From DATEZO01 sp035255485 (GTDB taxonomy: Bacteria > Pseudomonadota > Gammaproteobacteria > Burkholderiales > Burkholderiaceae_D): DNA of 41,851 bases. How positions within the stretch are numbered: position 1 is the first letter of the stretch; the number at the start of each line of letters is the position of its first letter. Below are positions 18,161 through 25,230 of this stretch, piece after piece. The position numbers and the translations under genes are program-made. Location: assembly GCA_035255485.1 (NCBI GenBank), contig DATEZO010000106.1:1-41851 (forward strand), written 5' to 3'. The notes beneath the pieces are model-generated. The model saw nothing but the letters and a program-made list of their open reading frames with translations, was not told the DNA's origin and ran no database searches.

Positions 18161-18697
18161 ATGCCTGACCTTGCGCAAGACCAAATAGCCCACGCCGACC
18201 TTCGAAAAGCGGCTTATCATGAAGCCGGCCACAAAATCATCTATGAACTCTTCGGCGGCGCCGGCGACGCGTTCGTCTGGAAGAACGAAAGTGGAAATCC
18301 CGATGAAGTGGCTTGGTTGGGGCAATTCCGGCCCCGCACTTGTGCTGAGCAACAGCATGAAATATGGGCCCGCGATGGGCTTGATGTCCCTCCGCTCCCT
18401 TCGAACTGGCGTGCGATGTACGGCATGGCGGGCGCCATCGCCGAGCAAATTCTGCGCGGCGAGACGGAAGTTGAGTTTATAGCTGGGAACCTGTACTTAA
18501 GAATATGTTGCGACGAAATATCGGCAACTGATTTGGCCTCGATTGGCGTCACGGATATAGACGATTTCGAAGTCGACATCGAAAGTGTCGAGCAGTGCAT
18601 AAACTATTTTTTTGAACATTGGCTGCAGGTGACACAGGAGGCGGAGTACCTCATTGCCAACGCATCTACAGAGACTTGTGCAGCGGCCAATGTCTGA
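18161..18697 (+). CDS. HEAGH metalloprotease-like protein of unknown role
   Basis: A 178-aa protein if read from the ATG at 18161 (MPDLAQDQ); an in-frame ATG at 18095 gives 200 aa but a less protein-like N-terminus. Residues about 18-22 are HEAGH within AAYHEAGHKIIYE, the zinc-binding HExxH of M41-type (FtsH-like) peptidases. No AAA domain is present and the third zinc ligand is not obvious. The rest is acidic. This resembles short stand-alone M41-like proteins often annotated as peptidase M41 or hypothetical. It is divergent from hsdM and isolated, followed by a hairpin at 18778-18799. Proteolytic activity is unproven. Confidence 0.6.
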   Translation: MPDLAQDQIAHADLRKAAYHEAGHKIIYELFGGAGDAFVWKNESGNPDEVAWLGQFRPRTCAEQQHEIWARDGLDVPPLPSNWRAMYGMAGAIAEQILRGETEVEFIAGNLYLRICCDEISATDLASIGVTDIDDFEVDIESVEQCINYFFEHWLQVTQEAEYLIANASTETCAAANV

Positions 18698-18706
18698 AGT
18701 TCAGAC
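18692..18706. repeat. Short perfect inverted repeat at the end of the HEAGH gene
   Basis: GTCTGAA-G-TTCAGAC overlaps the TGA stop of the metalloprotease-like gene. It is followed 6 bp later by TGGACATGCAC (18713-18723), an exact copy of part of the left-end repeat at 228-238. No clear function; possibly a relic of an element end. Confidence 0.35.
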
Positions 18707-18777
18707 CGCCGTTGGACATGCACGCTCGCTATGCTGACCGGGTGTCGCGCGCTAATGGGCCGTCAGAAGGGCGCTAA

Positions 18778-18799
18778 CCCGGGCTTTTCTCAGCCCGGG
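18778..18799. terminator. Bidirectional hairpin terminator
   Basis: CCCGGGC (18778-18784) pairs with GCCCGGG (18793-18799) with an 8-nt loop (TTTTCTCA). It lies between the end of the HEAGH gene (plus) and the end of the 130-aa gene (minus), so it can serve both. There is no long T tract. Confidence 0.6.
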
Positions 18800-18812
18800 C
18801 ACACGTTGCCAA

Positions 18813-19205
18813 CTACGCTAAGCGGCTGTCACCCCAATCGTCGTCGTCACCGAACCCATTGTTCAGGTCGCCGAGCGAGGGTAGGGGTTCGCCATACTCG
18901 TCGAGGTGGCCGTAGCGGTCCTCATCGTCAGCTATGTTCCCAGCATCTACACTTGGTGCCGCTTCATAAACGTCGTCTTTAACCAATGAAACGGGCTTGC
19001 CGCTCTCTTTAGCGAGCAGCGCCATGGCATGCAGGGCTTCTTGTGACAGGTCGTTGTCGTCCGCGAGCCAGCCGGTATCGTGCATGTTGCAGATTGCATT
19101 CACACGCTCGCGGTATTGGAAGCTCGCGGCGAATTCATCAGCTGTTAACTTGCCAGTATTTTCGTCGTCAGTGGTATGGTCGGGCACGGGTGATTGTTGG
19201 CTCAT
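18813..19205 (-). CDS. Acidic protein of unknown function
   Basis: A 130-aa, strongly acidic protein ending in a run of Asp (DDDDWGD near the C-terminus). Residues about 18-55 look like a short folded part (DEFAASFQYRERVNAICNMH), the rest probably disordered. No family is recognised. It begins in an ATGA overlap with the upstream frameshifted gene, so the two were co-translated. A high negative charge is seen in some DNA-mimic proteins, but nothing here proves that. It is the last gene of the minus-strand cluster that starts near 21700. Confidence 0.5.
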   Translation of the reverse strand: MSQQSPVPDHTTDDENTGKLTADEFAASFQYRERVNAICNMHDTGWLADDNDLSQEALHAMALLAKESGKPVSLVKDDVYEAAPSVDAGNIADDEDRYGHLDEYGEPLPSLGDLNNGFGDDDDWGDSRLA

Positions 19206-19893
19206 GATGCGCCCTCCTTTCCGGCGCCGCCATCACGGGCAGCCTCCGCTTCAATGCGAGCCTTTTCTCTGGCGTGCTTGGCCTCAGCCACGGCCGCAGC
19301 AAGTTCGAGCTCGGCGTTGGGATACCTTCTGGCGATGAGACGGTAGTGTTGCGCTTTTTCCTTGTTTGGCGAGACCTTGTTGGAATAGAACCCCTCAGGG
19401 TCATCGCCCTCCCAAACTTTGGACGGGTCGGAATAATAGTGAGATAGGTACAGGGCAGCTTTCCAGTAACCGCGGTCGGCGGCGCGTTCCAAGATGCGAA
19501 TAACCTTACTGACCTGTTTAGGCGAGGCGTCTGAGCCGGCGAGGGCCGCCGCAGCATCTGCCAGTTCAGCGTAAATCAAATCCGCACAAGGGTCGTCATC
19601 ATAATTCTCTTCGCTTGCCTCCATGACGAGGTCCCATGCCTGCTGGCAATTCTTGCGGTTCCAGCCAATGGTTAGGAAGCGGGCAAGCCGGGCCTTTGCG
19701 AATGGGTCAAACAGAGAACTGCGCGAAGGATGCGAAAGCCGATTTCAGCCTTTTCCTCTGCCTTAAGCCGGGCAAGGATGTCGCACGCAAGCTTTCCCGC
19801 ATGCATGCGAAAACGCCAGAAGTGCTTAGAAGCTCAACAGCTCTCGAGGCGCCGTTACCCAGGCGCCGCACTGATGAGCTCCTGTGTCGTCAT
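19202..19893 (-). pseudogene. Frameshifted gene with helical repeat-like product
   Basis: The intact 3' part (19202-19624) encodes 140 aa from MEASEENYDDD, with a helical stretch (VSKVIRILERAADRGYWKAA, then LYLSHYY) reminiscent of Sel1/TPR-like repeats. Protein-like sequence continues upstream in other frames: LFDPFAKARLARFLTIGW in the same frame without a start, KLACDILARLKAEEKAEIGF in a second, NGASRAVELLSTSGVFACM in a third, and a possible true start MTTQELISAAPG at 19893. Joining them needs three single-base changes, near 19860, 19800 and 19715, and would give about 230 aa. Either the gene has decayed or the assembly has indels here. The remaining downstream ORF may still be translated. 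No function is recognised. Confidence 0.5.
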
Positions 19894-19949
19894 GGCTCGA
19901 CGAGAGACCACGGCATCAAGACAGGGTCCAGAACATTTCCTCAGGCGCT

Positions 19950-20513
19950 TTACCGCTCAAGTGGAGCACCACCGCTTACTGCTCCTTGACGCAGCAGCTG
20001 CCTACACGCTTCCTTCAACCGCTTCTTAGTGAATCCGAACCCGCTCCTGCACAAGACAACGTGTCCGTCCAGTGCGAGGGGAGAGTGCGCCAGGCGGGTC
20101 CCACTCCAGCTGTCGTCAATGATGAGGAACGGCTGGAACGGCTCACGGTGTGCCTCGAGCCACCACTCAATCTCATCTCGTCTGCTCGAGGAAAGCGCCC
20201 GCGGCGTTCTCCACTCCGCATGCAGGTTCTCCACCACGAACTGAAGTTGCGTCCGATTCAATGCTTCGCACATCTGCTCTCGGTCGAGATATGTTGCCCA
20301 CGACGAGCTAATAACAAATACCGGTTTGAACTCAGTATGAAGCTGACGCAGATTTTCCGCTGCGCCCGCATCAACAAGGCGCTGCCATATCTCCGGATAG
20401 TCCGGAATTGTCTGCTCGAATATTTTCAACATTTGGCCGCTGTGATGCATATCGTCCAAGCAAAGGACGTCGTCCATATCGAGAAACACAAGAGGGCGAG
20501 CTTCCTGCCTCAT
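19950..20513 (-). CDS. HAD-superfamily protein, RNA-repair-associated type
   Basis: A 187-aa protein from the ATG at 20513, which has AAAGGA seven bases upstream; a longer frame to 20579 is less likely. Motif I is FLDMDDVL (Asp12 and Asp14), motif II FVISSSW, and LIIDDSW supplies the late acidic pair. The pattern of ISSSW followed by RRDEIEWWLEAH and LIIDD resembles the HAD domain described in 'Swiss-army-knife' RNA repair proteins, so it may be a polynucleotide or small-molecule phosphatase. It lies 4 bp after the preceding 194-aa gene and is co-directional with it. The catalytic residues look intact; the substrate is unknown. Confidence 0.68.
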   Translation of the reverse strand: MRQEARPLVFLDMDDVLCLDDMHHSGQMLKIFEQTIPDYPEIWQRLVDAGAAENLRQLHTEFKPVFVISSSWATYLDREQMCEALNRTQLQFVVENLHAEWRTPRALSSSRRDEIEWWLEAHREPFQPFLIIDDSWSGTRLAHSPLALDGHVVLCRSGFGFTKKRLKEACRQLLRQGAVSGGAPLER

Positions 20514-20517
20514 ATCG

Positions 20518-21102
20518 TTATCCTTTACTTGGATTGGGCCAAATACGGCTCCAATCACTGTCGAAGCGGATGGACGCAAGCACTAGGTCCGACGTGAACG
20601 CGACATCATACGTGTGCTGGTCATTGGCGAAAGTAGTCAAATGCACTCCATGCAATTTCTGACGATACCGAACATACGTCAGGCTACTGAGTCCATGCAA
20701 CGGTATAGCAGATTCGAATACTGCCGCAAGAGCTTGGTCGAATGCATACACTTTCGCAGCTCCTGCCCGGAAATAGTCATCTGGAGCGCAACCGGCGCGA
20801 AGTAACGCTGTCAAATGCTCTTTTGCGGAGTGATACGTCGCTAGAGCTTGTATCTCACGAAGGAAGTCCGGGAAGCTGCTCGGGTAGTAAATATGCAGTA
20901 AATGTTCGAATGCGGTAGCTAATAGCGCCGGTTCGGTCTGCTTGATAACGGACTCGAGATGGCGCCGTTCAGTCTCGGTCGTCTCTGCCATTGAGGAGTC
21001 CTTTATGGCATAACGCCCCCATACTAACGAATCTTGTGTCAGAATAAATGGACGGCCGAGCCATGGCGGCGAATACACTGGAATAATGCGTTTTGCAATC
21101 AT
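20518..21102 (-). CDS. Protein of unknown function next to the HAD gene
   Basis: A 194-aa protein. The ATG at 21102 has a strong GGGGAGGG seven bases upstream and gives a plausible N-terminus (MIAKRIIPVYSPPWLG). The body is helical (residues 40-130) and ends with a beta-rich part (YVRYRQKLHGVHLTTFAND). I recognise no family or catalytic motif. It ends 4 bp before the HAD gene start and begins 37 bp after the upstream 180-aa gene, so the three are probably one transcript. Confidence 0.5.
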   Translation of the reverse strand: MIAKRIIPVYSPPWLGRPFILTQDSLVWGRYAIKDSSMAETTETERRHLESVIKQTEPALLATAFEHLLHIYYPSSFPDFLREIQALATYHSAKEHLTALLRAGCAPDDYFRAGAAKVYAFDQALAAVFESAIPLHGLSSLTYVRYRQKLHGVHLTTFANDQHTYDVAFTSDLVLASIRFDSDWSRIWPNPSKG

Positions 21103-21139
21103 TTCTAAGCCCTCCCCGTGACCTTTTATTTACAGCAAA

Positions 21140-21682
21140 TCATGTGTACGTTGGGAATTCTTCCCACATGTACTCACAAATTTCGAACGATATTTGCGCA
21201 TGACTTATAAAAACGAAATTAAACACCGGCCAACTGCCGGCTAAAATCTCTATTTTTTTTTGCGGCGAGGTTTCAGTTATGCGTATCGACGCTGTTGCTT
21301 TTCGCGTCTGAGACATAAGTTTTATGACCTCTTCTTGTGTTGTAGTTAACGGGAAGCCAGCTATCCTGCAAAATTCGGGAAGTTGCATGTCGTGGACACG
21401 ACGGTCCTTATGCTGCTCTGCATATGCAATAAGCGCCTCGATGGCTTGAACAATGTTCGACTTCAGCCCAGGTGTGTGCAGGCGCAATGTTGAAACTTTC
21501 AATTTTAAACTCACTTCTAATAGAGGAGATGTGGCGGTCTGTTCAATGAAGTGCGGGCTGAATGCGGAACTTCTGAGACGATGCACAGCAGATGTTGCTA
21601 TTTCTTTCTTGCCAAGAGAGCCACACGTCTCAGCTCGATAGTTAAACTGCCGCCTAGCTAGCGGCTCAATGTAGCAGCACAA
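21140..21682 (-). CDS. Unknown protein, possible truncated Rep-like winged helix
   Basis: An open frame of up to 180 codons whose only candidate start at the 5' end is TTG (21682), without a visible ribosome binding site; a GTG further in is possible. Residues about 80-140 (DMQLPEFCRIAGFPLTTTQE, then EVIKLMSQTRKATASIRIT) could be a winged helix, and PVFNFVFISHAQISFE with a following aromatic tail is faintly like the first domain of plasmid initiator Rep proteins, but the second domain is missing. It is the first gene of the minus-strand cluster and lies directly next to the tandem operator at 21701-21737. Assignment is weak. Confidence 0.35.
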   Translation of the reverse strand: MCCYIEPLARRQFNYRAETCGSLGKKEIATSAVHRLRSSAFSPHFIEQTATSPLLEVSLKLKVSTLRLHTPGLKSNIVQAIEALIAYAEQHKDRRVHDMQLPEFCRIAGFPLTTTQEEVIKLMSQTRKATASIRITETSPQKKIEILAGSWPVFNFVFISHAQISFEICEYMWEEFPTYT

Positions 21683-21700
21683 GGGGGCAACAGAATCTGC

Positions 21701-21737
21701 AATATTCTATCTTGGAATATTCGATTTTGGAATATAT
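21701..21737. promoter_or_regulatory. Tandem operator with three half-sites at 15-bp period
   Basis: AATATTC (21701-21707), GAATATTC (21715-21722) and GAATATAT (21730-21737) are separated by 7-bp spacers (TATCTTG, GATTTTG), so the GAATAT units start exactly 15 bp apart and make two overlapping ATATTC-N7-GAATAT inverted repeats. It lies between the divergent XRE gene (start 21747) and the minus-strand cluster. This layout is typical of cooperative binding by small XRE repressors, so the XRE protein at 21747 is the likely ligand; inference. Confidence 0.6.
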
Positions 21738-21746
21738 ATCATCTCC

Positions 21747-22061
21747 ATGCAAGCTGTTGCTCTCAGCAAGCAACGGCCGACAATGGAAAAGACAATCTAC
21801 ACACGAGAGTACGGTGTCATGCTCAGAGTTCTTCGCGAGATGCGTGAGCAGGTACTCCTTACTCAAATGGAACTCGCGTCGAAGTTGAACGTGACGCAGG
21901 TGTTCATTAGCAAATGTGAGAGCGGCCAACGCCGGTTAGACCTAATTGAACTGCGAGCATGGTGCATGGCGATGGGCGTTTCAACATCAGACTTCCTAAA
22001 GGCAGTTGAGGTTGGAATCGCAGATGCGCACCTACACCCGCACAGCAATAGGTCCGGGTGA
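21747..22061 (+). CDS. XRE-family transcriptional regulator
   Basis: A 104-aa protein; the ATG at 21783 (MEKTIYTREY) would give 92 aa. Residues about 25-80 form the Cro/CI helix-turn-helix: YGVMLRVLREMRE, then LLTQMELASKLNVTQVFISK with the recognition helix, then CESGQRRLDLIELRAWCMAM. No effector or protease domain is attached. It starts 10 bp after a tandem operator and so very probably controls itself and the divergent genes. It converges with the E1-like gene that ends at 22120. The ribosome binding site is weak at both candidate starts. Confidence 0.85.
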   Translation: MQAVALSKQRPTMEKTIYTREYGVMLRVLREMREQVLLTQMELASKLNVTQVFISKCESGQRRLDLIELRAWCMAMGVSTSDFLKAVEVGIADAHLHPHSNRSG

Positions 22062-22119
22062 GTCATATCCGAACAGCACGTACCAAGCGACAAGCGATGT
22101 GCAGTAGCGAGAATTGCGA

Positions 22120-23490
22120 CTACGCGTGTCGCAGTTCAACAAACGACGGGATAACATCGGTGAGTGTCGTAGGTCCAGCGCCAGTGCGATGACGCAAGTT
22201 CTTGAGTTGGAGGTCAAGCACTGCGTGTGTAGCCCCTCCATGCAGCGGCCGGAGCACTTCGGCAAGCACCAGGGCAGCAGCCATTGCCCCTACAAAAGGA
22301 GTTGCGACCGCACGAGAAGCAAGCTGGGTCATACCGCACATATCATTCCGCTCAGCTGCCAGCTTTTTGTAGGTTTCGTTTAGCTCGATGGCTGCTTGCG
22401 ACACGGATTCGGCCGACCAAATTTCAGACGCTTTGCGAGGCCCAGGGAACGTATGGGTCCTAATGTTACGGAAGTCGCGGTACCCGCTGCCAAGACCAGC
22501 CTCAACCGTCATCGCAAAGCTCGCCGTGTCGATGTCACGACGCGAGACCACGTTATCAACGCCAAACAGTGCTGTAGCGGGCTCACCCAACATCAATTCG
22601 TGACGAGGACCAAAACGACGCTCGACCAAGTGGGTTGTGAAACCCGCCGCTTCCAGCTGCCGGGCAACTAACCGTACCTTCTTCTTGCCCAGGTCATTCG
22701 ATGACAGCAGCATGCAAGTGCTGAGATTCGATTTCGCGGCCTTGTCAAAATCCTGCAAAACTAAATTCGCGCGGGCATCAGGCGGATAAGGGAGCAGTGC
22801 CAGCGTCCAGGCATACGCCTGGCCCAAGTGGCCAAGGCCGATAAGCCACAAATCCTTCGGCAGGTAGTGCAACTTTGGACCCTTGTTGGCCTCCGACTGC
22901 CAGTCGTCGATGGCAAGTGGATTCCACAACGATAGCCCGACAGTCCGATGCCCCGCCTCTGGGAGGTCGCCGCGAACAAAGAGAAAGGCTTCATTAACCG
23001 CGAGAGCGGCCGCAGCAACGCCCGAAAGCGGATTGTCGCTGACGCATACCAGCTTGCCATGACTGTCAGCGGGAGTGATGCTCGCTTGCCAGTGGTCCCA
23101 ACTCATCTGGATGCAGAACGCCGGCAGCTGACCGTCTAATGCATCGCCGAGTACTAACGTAGGCAAGCCCATCATCTGGCTCGGGCTCGTCGCTCCTCCG
23201 AGTTCCTTGATGACCACGCCTGTCGCCCGTCCCTCGTATAGTGGCACCGTAAGAACAGGCTCTAGGTCGCCTGAAACCTCGACACCCCCGAGGAACGCTC
23301 GAGCAGCAGTGTTCAGGGCTGTCAGGAAGCAAGCTTGTCCTGCTTTGGTATCTGCCCAGCCTCGCCCGAGGTGAATACGCAAGCGGTAGCGCGATAACCG
23401 TTCTACGGCTTCTTCCGGCGAGGCGACCTCGCCGGCATCCAAAGCGAGCTTAGCCAGCCGGTGCATCGAATCAGCGTCTAGGATGCTCAT
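22120..23490 (-). CDS. bilD: E1-like ubiquitin-activating (ThiF-family) enzyme of a Bil-type system
   Basis: A 456-aa protein from the ATG at 23490, which has AAGGAG eight bases upstream and overlaps the preceding stop by one base. The N-terminal 210 residues are a separate, unassigned domain. Residues about 215-225 carry the Rossmann turn LIGLGHLG; DFDKAAKSNLSTCML (about 247-261) is the E1 Asp-rich and SNL motif, LGKKKVR the Mg-ATP loop, and GVDNVVSRRDI the tDN motif. A Cys at about 385 (NDMCGMTQ) is the likely thioester residue. It should adenylate the tandem Ubl at 24430-24924 and pass it to the E2. Published Bil systems have the four parts A Ubl, B E2, C JAB, D E1 (letters from memory), as here. 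Confidence 0.85.
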   Translation of the reverse strand: MSILDADSMHRLAKLALDAGEVASPEEAVERLSRYRLRIHLGRGWADTKAGQACFLTALNTAARAFLGGVEVSGDLEPVLTVPLYEGRATGVVIKELGGATSPSQMMGLPTLVLGDALDGQLPAFCIQMSWDHWQASITPADSHGKLVCVSDNPLSGVAAAALAVNEAFLFVRGDLPEAGHRTVGLSLWNPLAIDDWQSEANKGPKLHYLPKDLWLIGLGHLGQAYAWTLALLPYPPDARANLVLQDFDKAAKSNLSTCMLLSSNDLGKKKVRLVARQLEAAGFTTHLVERRFGPRHELMLGEPATALFGVDNVVSRRDIDTASFAMTVEAGLGSGYRDFRNIRTHTFPGPRKASEIWSAESVSQAAIELNETYKKLAAERNDMCGMTQLASRAVATPFVGAMAAALVLAEVLRPLHGGATHAVLDLQLKNLRHRTGAGPTTLTDVIPSFVELRHA

Positions 23491-24002
23491 CACTTGGTCT
23501 CCTTCTGATTGAAGCACAACACGTGGCTTACGTCAGTTCCAGAATGCGATACCCACACGTGGTTACCTTGATAGACATAGAACCCCAAGTCGTCAGGTCG
23601 AATCGTCCCTTGAGCGAACCGCGGGACTATGAGCGCAATATGTCCTTTCAGTGCAACCATGGGGTTAGCCTTGTCAGAACGGCTCTGTCCTGCGCCTAAA
23701 CGGTGGGTATGCACGTCCGCGACAACGCTGACATTTTCGGAACGGCAGACGTCCCAAAGTTTGGCGAAGCTCGCTGCGGTCAACGATACGTAGTCGTTAT
23801 TAAGCGCGTCAGCCTGCAGCCATTCGTAGGGCAAGAAGTGCGTTATCGTCCGGCTGGTATCGGATTTGTGACCTAGCAGGAACGCACCACTCTCCCGGAC
23901 GCCTGCTCCTTGTTTGCGCAAGTGTTCGATGAGGTGTACCCATAAGGGCGCAGAGATTTCAAGCAGGGGCGCAGACGTAGTCGCGGCTTTGAAGAAGTTC
24001 AT
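23490..24002 (-). CDS. bilC: JAB/JAMM-family metalloprotease (deubiquitinase-like) of a Bil-type system
   Basis: A 170-aa MPN+ protein. The zinc and catalytic residues are in place: Glu37 in RESGAFLLG, and HTHRLGAGQSRSD with His98, His100, Ser107 and Asp110 (the JAMM motif). The protein should trim or remove the Ubl from its targets, or mature its tail. It starts 44 bp inside the E2 gene and ends one base into the E1 gene, so translation is coupled. There is no membrane segment or signal peptide. The family is secure; the exact role in this operon is inferred from Bil systems, where this subunit is needed for defence. Confidence 0.88.
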   Translation of the reverse strand: MNFFKAATTSAPLLEISAPLWVHLIEHLRKQGAGVRESGAFLLGHKSDTSRTITHFLPYEWLQADALNNDYVSLTAASFAKLWDVCRSENVSVVADVHTHRLGAGQSRSDKANPMVALKGHIALIVPRFAQGTIRPDDLGFYVYQGNHVWVSHSGTDVSHVLCFNQKETK

Positions 24003-24417
24003 GAACGACCTCGAGGTAATGGATAATGCCTTTTTTCGGATTCCAAATGAGTTGGGGATATTGGGAGAACCAAGCGTCGTGCCCGGCGATGCTCTCGCGG
24101 TCGCAGGGGATGTAGAGTGCGTCGCCGTTCTTCCAGCCCGGCTTCAACGCCAGTTGAATGCGTTCGCCGCCGCTGGGCCATTTATCGAACGCCAGCCGAT
24201 TGCACGTGGCCAGGTCCCAGAAGGTGCCCGTGGGCGCCGTGGACGGAAAGCCGCTGCAGTTGAGGCGGAGAGTGAATGCTCGCCCATCCCGCGCTAGTAC
24301 ATCCACGTAGAGGTGTGGCCATTGCAGTTCCTTGAACTGCCAACGCCCGCGGTCCTCGCCTGAGAGAAAGCGTGCCGACACGAGGTCGGCGCGCAATGAC
24401 TGTTCATCCGGTGCCAT
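23959..24417 (-). CDS. bilB: E2-like ubiquitin-conjugating protein of a Bil-type system
   Basis: A 152-aa protein from the ATG at 24417, preceded by GGGAGG; a GTG four codons earlier is also open. FPSTAPTGTFWD (about 57-68) matches the E2 region after strand 4, and Cys105 in YIPCDRESIAGHD is the likely thioester Cys, followed by LIWNPKKGIIHYLEVVHELL, the typical C-terminal E2 helices. The fold is a minimal UBC domain. It should take the Ubl from the E1 and attach it to targets. It begins 12 bp after the Ubl stop and runs 44 bp into the JAB gene. Sequence identity to eukaryotic E2 is low, so assignment depends on context. Confidence 0.8.
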   Translation of the reverse strand: MAPDEQSLRADLVSARFLSGEDRGRWQFKELQWPHLYVDVLARDGRAFTLRLNCSGFPSTAPTGTFWDLATCNRLAFDKWPSGGERIQLALKPGWKNGDALYIPCDRESIAGHDAWFSQYPQLIWNPKKGIIHYLEVVHELLQSRDYVCAPA

Positions 24418-24429
24418 CGCGCCTCCCAC

Positions 24430-24924
24430 TTAGCCGTTGATGCGGTGCGCCGGCACCAGGTCGAACGTCACCGCGCACTGCGGGCACTTCGCAATCGTGC
24501 CGATGTGGATGGCGATGTCCGGTTGCTCGTTAGTGCCTGCAATCTGCAAGACGTGCTCAGCAATGTCGCCGGGCTGCATGTGCAGTTTGTGGCCAGCCCA
24601 TTCACGCACGCGGCCGACCGTGGTCGCAGGGCTGAACTGATGCTCGACCGTCTGGCCGTTAAAGCGCACGTGCGCGACGATGTGCTTGCAACGATGGAGA
24701 TGAACATGGACGCCATGCTCCTTCTTCAGGTGTTTGACGTGAGTTGCATTGCTGCTGGAATCGTCGTCGTCCTCGACCGACAACGTCAGTTCGGACGCGT
24801 CGGTACCGTGCGGCAGCAGCGCGAGCACTGCATGCTTGAGTTCGTCGATAGTGGCGTGGTCGTCGATTTCGACGAGCTTCACGTCGGGGAAGTGCTCGGA
24901 TTGGATATATACGCGGGTTTGCAT
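24430..24924 (-). CDS. bilA: Tandem ubiquitin-like protein (ISG15-like) of a Bil-type system
   Basis: A 164-aa protein from the ATG at 24924, which has AAAGGAA six bases upstream. An upstream ATG at 24990 lies inside the proposed promoter and is rejected. Two beta-grasp-like halves are visible: residues 3-78 (TRVYIQSEHFPDVKLVEIDD, then TIDELKHAV) and 80-164 (HIVAHVRFNGQTVEHQFSP, then TVGRVREWAG). This is the two-lobed ISG15-like form of BilA. The chain ends RING, so a C-terminal Gly is already exposed and JAB processing may not be needed. CPQC (about 146-149) could bind metal. It is the first gene of the operon, behind the promoter-like element at 24976-25007. In Bil systems the Ubl is attached to phage tail protein during assembly; that function is transferred by analogy. 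Confidence 0.8.
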   Translation of the reverse strand: MQTRVYIQSEHFPDVKLVEIDDHATIDELKHAVLALLPHGTDASELTLSVEDDDDSSSNATHVKHLKKEHGVHVHLHRCKHIVAHVRFNGQTVEHQFSPATTVGRVREWAGHKLHMQPGDIAEHVLQIAGTNEQPDIAIHIGTIAKCPQCAVTFDLVPAHRING

Positions 24925-24975
24925 TTCTGCGTTCCTTTCTTGATTGGAGCGGCACGGACTGCGCTGCTCATGCAA

Positions 24976-25007
24976 GGTAAGTCGCAGCAACTAAAAAAAA
25001 TCGGAAA
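24976..25007 (-). promoter_or_regulatory. Promoter-like element shared with the sigma operon (Bil copy)
   Basis: On the plus strand the sequence is GGTAAGTCG (24976-24984), 15 bp, then ATCGGAAA (25000-25007). On the minus strand it reads TTTCCGAT-N15-CGACTTACC, with the 3' box 52 bp upstream of the Ubl ATG. An identical pair of boxes with the same spacer and the same start-codon distance is at 30841-30872 in front of the sigma factor gene. This is consistent with a -35/-10 pair for an ECF-type sigma factor. The spacer contains a run of A, which could vary in length. Confidence 0.7.
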
Positions 25008-25032
25008 GTGCATAAAACAGGCAGCCTGGTCG

Positions 25033-25040
25033 CCCCCCCC
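25033..25040. repeat. C8 homopolymer in the divergent intergenic region
   Basis: Eight C residues in a row between the Bil promoter-like element and the UDG-like gene. Such tracts can slip during replication. No gene is interrupted. Confidence 0.6.
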
Positions 25041-25085
25041 AACGTTTTGGTCACGCAAGGAGACTATCCGCGCCTTCCCCCGACG

Positions 25086-25105
25086 TTGAAACTTTTAAGT
25101 TTCAA
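25086..25105. promoter_or_regulatory. Perfect 20-bp palindrome, probable operator
   Basis: TTGAAACTTTTAAGTTTCAA is a perfect palindrome (9-bp arms, 2-bp centre). It lies between the Bil promoter-like element and the UDG-like gene start at 25231, so it could bind a dimeric regulator of the UDG-like gene or of both directions. There is no T tract that would make it a terminator. Confidence 0.6.
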
Positions 25106-25230
25106 TGCACCGCGATGCAGCGGACCAGGTACCTAATTCGAACGTCTTGCCTGGAACCCAACAAATGCCTATGCTGGGAATTATTCTGCAGCCACCATCC
25201 CATGGCTGCCTTCTTTTGAAGGGGACGACG

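Noticed and set aside
22120..24924. Type II CBASS operon (Cap2/Cap3)
   Set aside because: E1-E2-like and JAB parts fit at first glance, but E1 and E2 are separate genes, there is a tandem Ubl, and no CD-NTase or CBASS effector is encoded nearby.
24925..24990. Ubl gene start at the upstream ATG (24990)
   Set aside because: That ATG lies inside the conserved promoter-like element, and the ATG at 24924 has a good ribosome binding site.
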